DNA of 64,000 bases, taken from positions 3,829,501 through 3,893,500 of the forward strand of contig NZ_JACDXJ010000001.1 of the NCBI RefSeq assembly GCF_013520865.1. Direction: 5' to 3'. Shown in pieces: positions 25,911 to 35,254 of the stretch. The position numbers and the translations under genes are program-made. Position 1 is the first letter of the stretch. Each line of letters begins with the position of its first letter. The notes beneath the pieces were generated by a model that was not told the origin of the DNA, searched no databases, and saw only the letters and a program-made list of their open reading frames with translations. This stretch comes from Microvirga mediterraneensis. GTDB lineage: Bacteria; Pseudomonadota; Alphaproteobacteria; Rhizobiales; Beijerinckiaceae.

Positions 25911-26470
25911 GAGGCTTTCCTCGCTTTCTGGTCGCCACCTTCTGCGGCATCGTGATAGCCGCGGGGGTTCATATCGTGGCGATCCTCGCGAGCCCCTACC
26001 TTGCGGACCGGGACGCGTTCGAGAAGGTCCAGACGACCCTGACCGCCGACAAGGCGCAGATCATCAGCGCGCCGGGCGGTGAGAATACCTGGCTTCCGCG
26101 ACCGGACCCCGCCATCGCCGTGGCGACCTGCGCCTTCGATCTGCGCAACGGTCCCATGCGCGTCGCGGCTCAGACCGGGTCGCTCCCGCTGTCCTTCTCG
26201 TTTCACAAGGAGTCGGGAGGGGTGTTCTTCGCCGTCACGGACCGTGCCGCCGTACGGGGTGAGCTCGAGATCGTCACCCTGACGGCCCGCCAGCTCGACG
26301 AGGCCCGAGCCGCCGAGGATGAAAACGATCCCTCGCGGGATGTGAGGATCGTCTCCCCCGAGCGGCAGGGCTTCGTGATCGTGCGCGTCGCGGCTCCCAG
26401 CCCGAGCCTGCGGCCCCAGGCGGAGGAAGCAGCAAAGGCCGTCTCCTGCACGGCCGAACAGGATCCCTGA
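25907..26470 (+). CDS. DUF1254-like membrane protein
   Basis: A 187-residue protein with an N-terminal anchor (FLVATFCGIVIAAGVHIVAI) and a periplasmic part with WLPRPDPAIAVATCAFDLRN, SLPLSFSFHKESGGVFFAVTD and GFVIVRVAAPS. In Rhizobiales it regularly travels with a DUF1214 gene, as here. ATG 25907 overlaps the DUF1214 stop (ATGA); an ATG at 25898 is possible. Function unknown; the pair may form one envelope complex (inference from coupling). Confidence 0.8.
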   Translation: MRGFPRFLVATFCGIVIAAGVHIVAILASPYLADRDAFEKVQTTLTADKAQIISAPGGENTWLPRPDPAIAVATCAFDLRNGPMRVAAQTGSLPLSFSFHKESGGVFFAVTDRAAVRGELEIVTLTARQLDEARAAEDENDPSRDVRIVSPERQGFVIVRVAAPSPSLRPQAEEAAKAVSCTAEQDP

Positions 26471-26474
26471 CATC

Positions 26475-26984
26475 ATGCCCTGGCGCCCTATGATGCCGGA
26501 GGACCTGGCCCAGGTGCAGGTTCTCGCGGACACGATCCACGTCGACCATCCGGAAGATCTCGAAGTGCTGGCCGAGCGTCGGCGCCTCTACCCGCAGGGC
26601 TGCCTCATGCTTGTCGAGGACGCGCGCGCGATCGGCTATGCGCTCACCCATCCCTGGCGCCTGGGAGAGCCGCCGCCACTGAACGAGCCGTTGGGCAAAC
26701 TCCCTGAGGCGCCGACCACCTTCTACATCCACGACGTCGCCCTTCTCCCGGTTGCGCGCGGCAAGGGGTATGCGGTGCAGGCTGCGAACAGGCTGATCGA
26801 ACACGCCCGCGCAGCGGGCTTCGACAATCTGTCGCTCGTCGCCGTCAACAGGTCTCAGGCATTCTGGGAGAGGGTCGGCTTTCGTGTTCTGGCCCGACCG
26901 GGCTTGGAAACGAAGCTTGCGAGCTACGGGCCGGACGCGGTGCTCATGGTGCACGATCTGGCGAGCCCGATCCATGACGCCTAA
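26475..26984 (+). CDS. GNAT family N-acetyltransferase
   Basis: A 169-residue GNAT domain: WRPMMPEDLAQVQVLADTIH at the start, YIHDVALLPVARGKGYAVQA carrying the acetyl-CoA pyrophosphate loop (R-G-K-G), and LVAVNRSQAFWERVGFRVL at the C-terminal core. Substrate unknown. Last gene of the PBP1A operon, 4 bp after the previous stop. Confidence 0.88.
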   Translation: MPWRPMMPEDLAQVQVLADTIHVDHPEDLEVLAERRRLYPQGCLMLVEDARAIGYALTHPWRLGEPPPLNEPLGKLPEAPTTFYIHDVALLPVARGKGYAVQAANRLIEHARAAGFDNLSLVAVNRSQAFWERVGFRVLARPGLETKLASYGPDAVLMVHDLASPIHDA

Positions 26985-27017
26985 CGGCGTCTCATCGTCA
27001 TGAAAACAGATTCGGGA

Positions 27018-27221
27018 CTAAGAGCGGCGACGGCCGGGGCTGTTGGACGCCAGCGGGCGGGAAGGTCCCGGATTGGGAGAAGGCCTCTCGTAACGGACGC
27101 CTGTGAACAACAGGATCTCGCCCCGAGGCTCATCGGCCGCCAGGATCGGGCGCTGCGGACGCTCCGTGTTATCCGGAAAAGGAACCACCACTCCCGGCGA
27201 TCTGGTCCAGATGTCTCGCAT
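27018..27221 (-). CDS. Small conserved Rhizobiales protein
   Basis: A 67-residue soluble protein: MRDIWTRSPGVVVPFPDNTE, then the distinctive GEILLFTGVRYERP and a basic Arg-rich tail. The FTGVRYER word recurs in small uncharacterised rhizobial proteins as I recall. The ribosome binding site GAGGAGGG precedes ATG 27221. Function unknown. 27222-27469 holds no further gene. Confidence 0.75.
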   Translation of the reverse strand: MRDIWTRSPGVVVPFPDNTERPQRPILAADEPRGEILLFTGVRYERPSPNPGPSRPLASNSPGRRRS

Positions 27222-27469
27222 GTCGCCCTCCTCTATCCTGACATTGCTGCCTCTACGCCTGACTCACAAAAAGAGATCCATGGTTAACAGTTCGTTGCCG
27301 ACGGGATGTGCGGATCAGAAAAACCCCCGCCCTGACAAGAAAACAACACTCGCTGCTGCGCTTCGGTTCCTCAGGTGAAACCCTTATTTCCCGGGCCGTC
27401 CAGGCCGTTAAAGGTGCGCTAAGGAGCAACTCCTAACCTAAGGTCAATTGCGGTGAAGCGAGTTCGAGC

Positions 27470-28483
27470 ATGGCGTCGTCTGCACATCCGGACCTTTGGT
27501 CGGACCTGTCGGGTTTCGGATCGTCGGACGGCTCGTCCGATGCGCGCGCGGCTCTCCTGAAAGTCAACGCGGAGATGTTCGTCGCGGCGGCGGCGCGAGA
27601 CCGAGAGAGCATCGAAACCTTCGAGACCCTCGTCCTCGGCTTCCTGCCGAAGACCGACGCCGCGACCCGTCTCGAACTGGCCCGCATCCTGGCACCCTGC
27701 CCGGACACGCCGGCATCGGTTCTGGATTATCTGGCGCGGCATTCACCCGGCGCCGTCGATATCCCTCGTCATCATCACCCCGTTTCGCCTTCTTTCCGCG
27801 CAAAGAGGCTTGCCACGCCGGAAGGTCGCCTCGCCCTTGCGGCACAGCCGAACATCGATCCGGAAACGACCCACGGGCTCCTGGTCCTGAGAGAGAATGC
27901 CGTCGAGGATGTGCTCGCGGCCAATTCTGCCGTTCTTCCCGACACCGCAGCTTTCGCGGAACTGCTGCGGCGATCCCATCGGCGCCCGACCCTCGCCGCC
28001 CTTCTTCTCGACCGCGCCGACCTCCCGACCACCGCTCAGGCGTCTCTTTACCTGGCAGCGTCCGGGGAGCGCCGCGAAGCGATCCGGGAGCGTGTCGCGG
28101 CCTCCCTGGCCCATCGGCGCGTCAGCCTGTCGTTCGCGCTGGCCGAACAGGATCTCGCCGATATTTCGGCCGCGAGCCTCAAGGGCGACGACCGCAGGAT
28201 GGAATCGATCCTGACCGCTCTCTTCGGCTTCCCTGCGTCCACGGAGTGGCGCCTGCTCGAGATCGGGCGTCACCGCCTGCTTGCCCTCGCGCTGAACGTC
28301 CTGGGAGTTCCACGGAGGGATGCGGTCAGGATCTTCCTCAACCTGCACCCTGCCCTGTCGTACCCGCTCTCCGCCATCAGGACATTGGTGCGGGAAATGC
28401 AGGATGTTCCGGGCCCAGTCGCCCTCGCGCTCATCGAATGCATTCTGGACGTCAAGACCCTGTCGGGAGAGGCACTCGCCTAA
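27470..28483 (+). CDS. DUF2336 family protein
   Basis: A 337-residue all-helical protein of the DUF2336 family. Repeated helices resemble HEAT-like repeats: TRLELARILAPCPDTPASVL, then LDYLARHSP and ALAAQPNIDPETTHGLLVL. The C-terminal part (RLLEIGRHRLLALALNVLGV) is also typical. No membrane segment. The family's role is unknown. Confidence 0.85.
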   Translation: MASSAHPDLWSDLSGFGSSDGSSDARAALLKVNAEMFVAAAARDRESIETFETLVLGFLPKTDAATRLELARILAPCPDTPASVLDYLARHSPGAVDIPRHHHPVSPSFRAKRLATPEGRLALAAQPNIDPETTHGLLVLRENAVEDVLAANSAVLPDTAAFAELLRRSHRRPTLAALLLDRADLPTTAQASLYLAASGERREAIRERVAASLAHRRVSLSFALAEQDLADISAASLKGDDRRMESILTALFGFPASTEWRLLEIGRHRLLALALNVLGVPRRDAVRIFLNLHPALSYPLSAIRTLVREMQDVPGPVALALIECILDVKTLSGEALA

Positions 28484-28491
28484 TGAGCGGC

Positions 28492-28833
28492 TCAGTCCTC
28501 GGACGCGAGATCGAGGAAGTGCCTTCCTGCCCTGTCGTCGACCTCCACGAGCCACAGGTCCGAGTCGAAGCGCAGTTCGCGCGTCATCCGCTCCTCCACG
28601 TCGAGGGGCATGACGTCCTTCAGGATCGGCGAGAAGAGACGCTCGCCGCTCTCGTCGAGGAAGAGCTGCGGTGCAGGACCGTAGAGGCTCGCGGTGCCGT
28701 CGAGTCGATCCACCTTGACGAACACCGCGCCGGCTTCGGCGGCGCCGCGCTTGCGCAAGGCAGCATCGACCCCCTCCACCGAACAGCGGCGCAGGTAGGC
28801 CGAAACCCAGAAGTCGGAACGAAGCCGGGACAT
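28492..28833 (-). CDS. DUF1491 family protein
   Basis: A 113-residue protein matching DUF1491: MSRLRSDFWVSAYLRRCSVE, GAVFVKVDRLDGTASLYGPA, and the end LWLVEVDDRAGRHFLDL. Common in Alphaproteobacteria, function unknown. Its ATG overlaps the stop of the upstream peptidoglycan-binding gene by one base. Confidence 0.88.
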   Translation of the reverse strand: MSRLRSDFWVSAYLRRCSVEGVDAALRKRGAAEAGAVFVKVDRLDGTASLYGPAPQLFLDESGERLFSPILKDVMPLDVEERMTRELRFDSDLWLVEVDDRAGRHFLDLASED

Positions 28834-29738
28834 TATGGGACCGCGATTCCGGATGCGGCTGAGAGTTCGCGGATCGTCCGAGCGTTCAACTCTCCGGTGA
28901 CGGGCAGATGCCGGTCCTGCTCGAACCGCTCGATGGCCTGCCGGGTGCCCGAACCCATCAACCCGTCCACCTTCACGTTGTAGCCCAACCGCGCAAGCGC
29001 GCGCTGTCCCGCCAGAACCGTATCGCCCTGGTCCGTACGGCCCACATTGGCGGGCGGCACCGGCACGGGGCCGCCCATGCGGATCATGTCCGCGATCGGA
29101 TCGCGACTGGCACTCCTTGCCGGCGGGGAGGCCGGCAAGGCGGCGGCACTCGTCAGTGGTGGGCGGGGAGCCGGCACAGCGGCCGGGACAGGCTGTCCTC
29201 CGTTGCGGATCATTTCGGCGATCGGGCTTCGCGCCGGGGTCTTGGGCGTGGCGACGGATGGCGCCGCCGCCTCCAGGGTTGCATGAGCGGCAGCCTCATG
29301 GGGCGGCGGGGCCGACGCCACCTCCTCGACGGACTGGGCTCCTGGACGCGCGGGCGGCAGCGGCTGGCGCGCTTCGCCCTCGGCCTTGGGCTCCGGGGCA
29401 AGCACGATCTCGCGCGTGTTGAAGAGCGGCGCCGGATGGCGGCTGCTTTGCAGCGCCAGCGCATTCCAGGCAATCGCGCCGCCGCACCCGGTCAGGAACA
29501 GGGCCGCGAGGATCTGGCGCGGATGGCTGAAGACGAACAAGATCGCCCTCTCGCCGAAGCCCGGCCTGCGCGGCGGCTTGACGGCGCGCTTCTGCGTCTG
29601 TCGTGCCGGAGCCTTCCGGCGCACGACCGCCGGAAGGTCGAGATCGTCATCGGGATGGTCGACAAAAGCTTCACGCAAGGGAGTCGTTTCCGTCTTCGAA
29701 GGATGATGTCGTTGTGGTCCGCCCAGGCAGCAAGACAA
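28833..29738 (-). CDS. Peptidoglycan-binding domain protein (PG_binding_1)
   Basis: A protein of up to 301 residues with a basic cytoplasmic N-terminus, one membrane segment (residues about 70-95, HPRQILAALFLTGCGGAIAW), a long Pro/Ala-rich linker containing two similar blocks (PIAEMIRNGG and PIADMIRMGG), and a C-terminal PG_binding_1 domain (GQRALARLGYNVKVDGLMGS, then TRQAIERFEQD). Likely tethers the inner membrane to cell wall. The start is a TTG at 29738 or a later TTG; no early in-frame ATG. In Rhizobiales this gene regularly pairs with DUF1491. Confidence 0.8.
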   Translation of the reverse strand: MSCCLGGPQRHHPSKTETTPLREAFVDHPDDDLDLPAVVRRKAPARQTQKRAVKPPRRPGFGERAILFVFSHPRQILAALFLTGCGGAIAWNALALQSSRHPAPLFNTREIVLAPEPKAEGEARQPLPPARPGAQSVEEVASAPPPHEAAAHATLEAAAPSVATPKTPARSPIAEMIRNGGQPVPAAVPAPRPPLTSAAALPASPPARSASRDPIADMIRMGGPVPVPPANVGRTDQGDTVLAGQRALARLGYNVKVDGLMGSGTRQAIERFEQDRHLPVTGELNARTIRELSAASGIAVP

Positions 29739-30032
29739 GACGGCAAGGCACCGTTTCTTGTCCTTCTGAGGGCAAAGCCTGACAGACCCGGTTTAAGCGA
29801 AACCTAATTGCTTCGGGCTGATCGGAGAAACGGCTCCGCGAGAGCGCCGCTCAGGCGCCGAGGCGTCGAGTGTTCCAAAATTTCTCTTTGCTTTTCATGC
29901 GTTTAATACGGCCTCCCGGCATCAAGGTTTTGTTCATCCTGTTTCCATCTTTCTCAAACACGTCCTACGCGCGGCATACCGGGTACGTTATGGTGCTGCG
30001 TCATCCCTTGGTTTTAAGCCGTCGACCGCTTC

Positions 30033-30353
30033 ATGTTCTCGATCCTCCGTTTCATCCTCATCGTCGGCACGATTTTCTATTTCTCGCCGGTGCGACAGCA
30101 GGGCGAGGGGACGGCGGCCGTCGAGGCTCTGCTCACGCCGAAGAAGACCGAACCGGCGACGGGTCAGGCGCCTGGGATGGACAACGCAGGCCATCTCGAA
30201 TCCATCTGGAAAGCGCTGCCCGACAGCGCCAAGCAGGCCGTCGTCGACAAAGTTCTCAGCACGTCCGGTTTTCCCGTCGCCGGCTCCGCAAAACCTTCGG
30301 ACACCCTGCGGCCCGAGGACCGTGAACCCGCTGCGTCCAGGCCCCGCACATAA
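30033..30353 (+). CDS. DUF5330 family small protein
   Basis: A 106-residue protein with an N-terminal hydrophobic segment (SILRFILIVGTIFYFSPV) followed by a helical part (IWKALPDSAKQAVVDKVL). It fits DUF5330, a small family in Rhizobiales of unknown role. 69 bp upstream of sufE. Confidence 0.7.
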   Translation: MFSILRFILIVGTIFYFSPVRQQGEGTAAVEALLTPKKTEPATGQAPGMDNAGHLESIWKALPDSAKQAVVDKVLSTSGFPVAGSAKPSDTLRPEDREPAASRPRT

Positions 30354-30421
30354 ATCCGGCCCTTTCCGTCGCCAAACCGCGTGACGATAGCTATATGACG
30401 GGCAGACAACCCGGGTTTGCC

Positions 30422-30853
30422 ATGCTGCCGACAATCGACGAAATCGTCTCCAATTTCGAACTGCTCGACGAGTGGGAGGAGCGCTACCGCTACATCATCG
30501 AGCTCGGCCGTCTCATGGAGCCCTTGCCGCAAGAGGCCTATAACGACCTCAACAAGGTTCAGGGCTGCGCCAGCCAGGTGTGGCTCCAGACCGATCTTAC
30601 TATGTCCTCGAACGACGGGCCCGTCCTGCATCTTCGCGGCGACAGCGACGCCCATATCGTGCGGGGCCTCGTGGCGCTCCTGATCTCGCTCTATAACGGC
30701 AAGACACCCGCGGAAGCCCTTTCCACGGACGCCCTTGCGCTCTTCAAGGAACTCGGCCTGTCCGAGCATCTGACGCCGCAACGGTCGAACGGCGTCAGAT
30801 CCATGGTCGAACGCATCCGCCGGGATGCACAGGCGGCTGTCGCGGCGCCCTAA
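30422..30853 (+). CDS. sufE: SufE-type Fe-S cluster assembly sulfur acceptor
   Basis: A 143-residue SufE: accepts persulfide from the cysteine desulfurase SufS. Seen: TIDEIVSNFELLDEWEERY, IELGRLMEPLP, the active Cys in VQGCASQVWL, and GLVALLISLYNGKTP. ATG 30422 fits the family start; an in-frame ATG at 30395 would add nine residues. The other suf genes are not in the window. Converges with and overlaps the DUF6456 gene by four bases. Confidence 0.93.
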   Translation: MLPTIDEIVSNFELLDEWEERYRYIIELGRLMEPLPQEAYNDLNKVQGCASQVWLQTDLTMSSNDGPVLHLRGDSDAHIVRGLVALLISLYNGKTPAEALSTDALALFKELGLSEHLTPQRSNGVRSMVERIRRDAQAAVAAP

Positions 30854-31818
30854 ACCTTCCCGCCGTCAATCACAACGGCCTGCCATGCGCGGATGCCGCG
30901 TGAGGCTGCGGGACCCTGGGCCGAGGCCTCGATGCCGTAATGCTCCGCGAGCCGCGTCAGGGCGAGACGCACCACGATCTTGGCGGAGCGCGCGGGCCAT
31001 TGCCGCTCGCGCTCGATCTGCTCCAGGCCTTTCAGGAAGCCGCAGAGGTCGAGAAGCAGGTCGCTGAAATCGCCCCCGAGGGCATCGAAGGCGTTCCGCA
31101 GCCGCTGGCGGGCGGCAACCATCCGGTCCGTCGCCTCACCCGGCGAGGCCGGGCCTCCGCTTCTCGGCATGCCATCCCATCGAGCCGTCACCCCAGGCAG
31201 GAGGCCCGCGAGCATGATATCGGTCCGCAGGCGCTCGCCCGCCTGATAGGATGCCTGGTCGATCATAGGTTCGCCGTCGCGGCCCTTGCGGCGGCGCAGC
31301 CAGTCGAGAGGGCTCTCGTCGGCATCGACGCGGACCCGGGCTGCTCCTGAATCCGTTTCGACGGAGGCAAGCTCAGTTTCGCGGTGCTGGTGAAAGAACG
31401 CCATGTCCGCCTCGGGCGCCGAAGCGCGACGCAGACAGGCCTCACCCGCTTTCGTCAGCCGCAGCGCCTTCCGGCCCGACGCGGCCTGCTCCCAACGGCC
31501 GAGATCCTGGCGCACGAGAGCCTCCGCCACGGTTGAGGCGAAGCGCCCTGCCCCAACGGAAATTCCTGACCGGCGCCTGTGGACAAGCACGCTCGAAGGC
31601 TCCGTTGGATCGACGATCGCCCATGTCTCCGGCTGAGCGAGCGCCGTGAGAAGCCGCCGCGCATCCCTGGTCAGGGAATCACCCGCCGCCGTGCTGGCCG
31701 CGATCTTCGGCTTCCTGCTTCCGCTGCGTCCGCGCCCCTCCGAACGGGTCTTCTTCGCGGCTGAAATCCTTTGTGCGGCAATACTCTGATGAACCGCATC
31801 GCCGTCGATAATGTTCAT
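30850..31818 (-). CDS. DUF6456 domain protein, putative DNA-binding
   Basis: A 322-residue protein. Residues 50-135 look like a winged-helix region (ARRLLTALAQP, then LVRQDLGRWEQAASGRKALR LTKAGE in two parts). The C-terminal half matches DUF6456: ESPLDWLRRRKGRDGEPMID, YQAGERLRTDIMLAGLLPGV, and LTRLAEHYGIEA. The N-terminus is basic. Common in Rhizobiales; a regulatory role is inferred only. Confidence 0.8.
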   Translation of the reverse strand: MNIIDGDAVHQSIAAQRISAAKKTRSEGRGRSGSRKPKIAASTAAGDSLTRDARRLLTALAQPETWAIVDPTEPSSVLVHRRRSGISVGAGRFASTVAEALVRQDLGRWEQAASGRKALRLTKAGEACLRRASAPEADMAFFHQHRETELASVETDSGAARVRVDADESPLDWLRRRKGRDGEPMIDQASYQAGERLRTDIMLAGLLPGVTARWDGMPRSGGPASPGEATDRMVAARQRLRNAFDALGGDFSDLLLDLCGFLKGLEQIERERQWPARSAKIVVRLALTRLAEHYGIEASAQGPAASRGIRAWQAVVIDGGKV

Positions 31819-32149
31819 GTTTTGTTCCCATAAATAAAGTAAGGAAGGGTCACCCCCTCCATCTTCGATAGTGGGGTCATATTCCTAGTTGTCAACGAAG
31901 ATTCAAATCTGTTGATAAGAGTGAGGATAAGTCGGACAGGATGCACCTCATTCGCACAAGGGCCGCAATGATCCGATGCGTTGCGCACAACTGGATCGAC
32001 CTTCAACCGCGCACTCGATAATACCGGCAGCGGCACGAACTCCGCCCTTTGTCTCCACTGGAAGGCTTTTGCCGGCCCAACCCGTCATGCCTTCGAAAAC
32101 AGTTGATCAGGCAAACAAGCGCTCCACTGGCGACCAATGTCCCAAAAAG
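31819..32149. other. Intergenic region between DUF6456 gene and mucR terminator
   Basis: About 330 bp, AT-rich near 31830-31930 just upstream of the DUF6456 ATG, where its promoter should lie. No gene recognised. Confidence 0.5.
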
Positions 32150-32178
32150 CAAAAAGCCGCCCCTGAGGGCGGCTATTT
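32150..32178 (-). terminator. Intrinsic terminator of mucR
   Basis: On the minus strand, GCCGCCC / GGGCGGC stem with a TCAG loop is followed by TTTTTGCTTTTT. About 20 bp past the mucR stop. Confidence 0.92.
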
Positions 32179-32197
32179 AGACCCGTGAGGCCTGCTC

Positions 32198-32632
32198 TTA
32201 GCTGCTGCTGCGCGAAGAACGGCGCTTGCGGCGCTGTTGGCCGAGGCCCATTTCCTTGGCGAGTTCCGAACGAGCCTTGGCGTAGTTGGGAGCCACCATC
32301 GGGTAATCGACGGGCAAAGCCCACTTCTCGCGATACTGCTCGGGCGTCATGTTGTACTGCGTCCGCAGATGGCGCTTCAGAGACTTGAACTTCTTACCGT
32401 CTTCAAGACAGACGATGTAATCCGGCGTGACGGACTTCTTCACGGGGATCGCAGGCTTCGGAGCCTCCATGGGCGTCTCTACAGTGCCGCCCCCGACACG
32501 CAGAAGAGCCGAATGGACGTCATTGATCAGCATCGGCAGGTCGCCCGAAGGAACAGAGTTATTGCTGACGTAAGCGGAGACGATATCCGCAGCCAGCTCA
32601 ATGTAGTTCGAAGCAGCGATGTTGTCGCTCAT
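32198..32632 (-). CDS. mucR: MucR/Ros family transcriptional regulator
   Basis: A 144-residue MucR-type global regulator and nucleoid-like protein. N-terminal oligomerisation helix ([20 protein letters not shown]). The Ros-type zinc finger is at [20 protein letters not shown] then [14 protein letters not shown]: the Cys and His zinc ligands are reduced to one visible Cys (VCLEDG) and one His (RHL), as in the mucR branches lacking the complete C2H2 set. MucR binds AT-rich DNA with TpA steps and usually represses its own gene. ATG 32632. Confidence 0.93.
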   Translation of the reverse strand: MSDNIAASNYIELAADIVSAYVSNNSVPSGDLPMLINDVHSALLRVGGGTVETPMEAPKPAIPVKKSVTPDYIVCLEDGKKFKSLKRHLRTQYNMTPEQYREKWALPVDYPMVAPNYAKARSELAKEMGLGQQRRKRRSSRSSS

Positions 32633-33055
32633 TTTGATTTTCTTCCTTTCCGGCTCTTTAGAATGGCTCAAAAAAGCATTTCAACCTACGTTTGAGCATT
32701 CTCGTCTGAAGCAATGCTTGCTTCTTGCTTGAGCCGCACCCTACTTGCACAGAAATCGTGCTCGTTTTTCCCAAGTATGGCAAATTGAGCCGCATTGCAA
32801 GATGTGCAAAAGGAAAACTTTGGAAAACTTCGTATCAACTATCACTATGCAATAAACCTGCCCTGAACAGTTGGTGCCATTGACCACAGGTTAAGGCGTT
32901 CATCACGTAAATTTCATCGCTGTGATCCGAAGAAGTAACTAGAAGGGCATTTTTCTGCCTGCTCGATACCCATTCGGCCCGATCCGGACCCGACATGGGA
33001 AATCCCCGTTATCTGTGCATAATCCCACTTCTTGATCATCTGGCCGGACAGTTTC
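32633..33055. promoter_or_regulatory. AT-rich upstream region of mucR
   Basis: About 420 bp with the lowest GC of this region, notably 32750-32935, holding A and T tracts and the divergent promoters of mucR and the oligopeptidase gene. MucR proteins are known to bind such AT-rich sites; autoregulation here is inferred. No gene seen. Confidence 0.45.
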
Positions 33056-35167
33056 ATGAATATTCAGCGCCTTCCCGTTGCCCCTTTGCCCGCCGCCCCC
33101 TCGGTTCCCGCCAAACCTCACGTCTTCGAGGTTCATGGGATTCGGGTTCAGGACGATTATGCGTGGCTGAAGGCCGAGAACTGGAAGGACGTCCTCAAGG
33201 ATCCATCCGTCCTCGATCCTTCCATTCGCGCCGTTCTCGAACAGGAGAACACATACGCTGCGGCGGCCTTCGCCGGAACGGAGGAGTTCCAGGCCCGTCT
33301 CGTGGCCGAGATGCGCGGGCGCATCAAGGAGGACGATTCCTCCGTCCCCGAGCCTGATGGAGCCTTCGCCTACTTCACCCGCTATCGGGAGGGCGGCCAG
33401 CATCCCCTCGTCTGCCGGCAGCCCCGCGACGGCGGTCCTGAGACGATCATGCTCGACGGCGACAAGGAAGCGGAAGGACAACCTTTCTTCGATCTCGGCG
33501 GCGCGGATCACTCCCCCGATCATCGGCTGCTGGCCTGGGGCGCGGATATCAAGGGCTCGGAATACTTCACCATCCGGATCCGGGATCTCGAGAGCGGCGC
33601 GGATCTGCCGGACGTGGTTGCGCAGACGTCTGGCGGCGCCGTCTGGCTCAACGATTCCTCTGGCTTCTATTATGTCGAACTCGACGAGAACCACCGCCCG
33701 GTGCGCGTCAAACGCCATCTCCTCGGCTCGAGCACCGACCAGGATCAGGTCGTCTATGAAGAAAAGGACCCGGGCTTCTTCGTGAAGCTCGGCGTCACGC
33801 AGTCGGATGCATTCGTCCTCATCGAGGCGAGCGATCACGAAACCTCCGAGATCTGGCTGCTTGACCGAACGGATGCCACGGCGTCGCCCCGGATCGTCGA
33901 GCCGCGCACGCCTCAGCTGAAATACGACGTGGAGCATCATGGCGACAGCCTGATCATCCTTACCAATGCGGACGGCTCAGAGGATTTCAAGATCGTCACG
34001 GCGCCCGTCGCCGCGCCCGGCCGGGCGCAGTGGAAGGACCTGGTTCCCTACAAGGCCGGCACGATGATCCTCTCGGTCGTCGCTCTCGCCCGCTATCTCG
34101 TGCGCCTCGAACGGGAGAACGCAAATCCACGCATCGTGCTGCGGGAATTCGCCACCGGACGGGAAGAGACCGTCGCATTCGAGGAAGAGGCGTATTCGCT
34201 GGGCTTCTCGGCCGGGTACGAATTCGACACCGACGTCATCCGCTACCATTACTCGTCGATGACCACGCCGAGCGAGGTGATCGACTATCATCTGCGTACC
34301 GGAGAGCGCACGCTGCGCAAACGGCAGGAGGTTCCGAGCGGGCACAACCCGGCCGATTACGTGACACGTCGCCTGTTCGCTACGGCTCCCGACGGTGAGC
34401 AGGTGCCCATCTCGCTCGTCCATCGGCGCGAGGTACCGCTCGATGGCTCCGCACCATGCCTGCTCTACGGGTACGGCTCCTATGGCATGTCGATGCCGGC
34501 AAGTTTCCGGACCGGCATCCTGTCCCTCGTCGATCGCGGCTTCATCTATGCCATCGCGCATATCCGCGGCGGCACGGAAAAGGGCTGGCGCTGGTACATG
34601 GACGGCAAGCGCGACAAGAAAACGAACACATTCACGGATTTCGTCGCCTGCGGCGAGGCTCTCATTCAGACAGGCTACACCTCGCGCGGGCGGATCGTCG
34701 CTCATGGCGGCAGCGCAGGCGGAATGCTCATGGGCGCGGTCGCCAACCTGGCTCCCGACCTCTTCGCGGGGATCATCGCCGAGGTGCCCTTCGTCGACGT
34801 GCTCAACACCATGCTCGACTGCGAACTCCCCCTCACGCCTCCCGAGTGGCCGGAATGGGGAAACCCGGCTGCAGACGAAGCCGCTTTCCGAACGATCCTG
34901 TCCTACTCGCCCTACGACAACGTGAAGCCGCAGGCCTACCCGGCGGTTCTTGCTCTCGCGGGCCTCACGGATCCGCGCGTGACCTACTGGGAGCCGGCGA
35001 AATGGGTCGCAAGACTGAGGTCGACCATGACGGGCGGCGGCCCGGTCATCCTCAAGCTCAATATGGAGGCGGGACATGCCGGCGCGGCGGGCCGCTTCGA
35101 CCGGCTGGAGGAAGTCGCCTTGGCCTATACCTTCGCCATTCGATGCCTCGAAGGGTTTCAGAACTGA
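33056..35167 (+). CDS. Oligopeptidase B-like serine peptidase (S9A)
   Basis: A 703-residue prolyl oligopeptidase family enzyme, cytoplasmic. The N-terminal beta-propeller (residues about 20-420) starts with VHGIRVQDDYAWLKAENWKD. The C-terminal alpha/beta hydrolase carries YGYGSYGMSM, AHIRGGTEKGWRWY, the nucleophile in AHGGSAGGMLMG, Asp in LTDPRVTYWEPAKW and His in EAGHAGAAGR. The layout is that of protease II (ptrB), which cuts peptides after Arg/Lys. ATG 33056 (MNIQRLPV) was preferred. Confidence 0.92.
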   Translation: MNIQRLPVAPLPAAPSVPAKPHVFEVHGIRVQDDYAWLKAENWKDVLKDPSVLDPSIRAVLEQENTYAAAAFAGTEEFQARLVAEMRGRIKEDDSSVPEPDGAFAYFTRYREGGQHPLVCRQPRDGGPETIMLDGDKEAEGQPFFDLGGADHSPDHRLLAWGADIKGSEYFTIRIRDLESGADLPDVVAQTSGGAVWLNDSSGFYYVELDENHRPVRVKRHLLGSSTDQDQVVYEEKDPGFFVKLGVTQSDAFVLIEASDHETSEIWLLDRTDATASPRIVEPRTPQLKYDVEHHGDSLIILTNADGSEDFKIVTAPVAAPGRAQWKDLVPYKAGTMILSVVALARYLVRLERENANPRIVLREFATGREETVAFEEEAYSLGFSAGYEFDTDVIRYHYSSMTTPSEVIDYHLRTGERTLRKRQEVPSGHNPADYVTRRLFATAPDGEQVPISLVHRREVPLDGSAPCLLYGYGSYGMSMPASFRTGILSLVDRGFIYAIAHIRGGTEKGWRWYMDGKRDKKTNTFTDFVACGEALIQTGYTSRGRIVAHGGSAGGMLMGAVANLAPDLFAGIIAEVPFVDVLNTMLDCELPLTPPEWPEWGNPAADEAAFRTILSYSPYDNVKPQAYPAVLALAGLTDPRVTYWEPAKWVARLRSTMTGGGPVILKLNMEAGHAGAAGRFDRLEEVALAYTFAIRCLEGFQN

Positions 35168-35254
35168 CGTGATGCGCTATTTCAAAACATAGCATGGCGA
35201 GAGACGACGCCTGGCAAGCCGCAGACCGTACAAAGAGGCCGAGAGTTCAATTCG

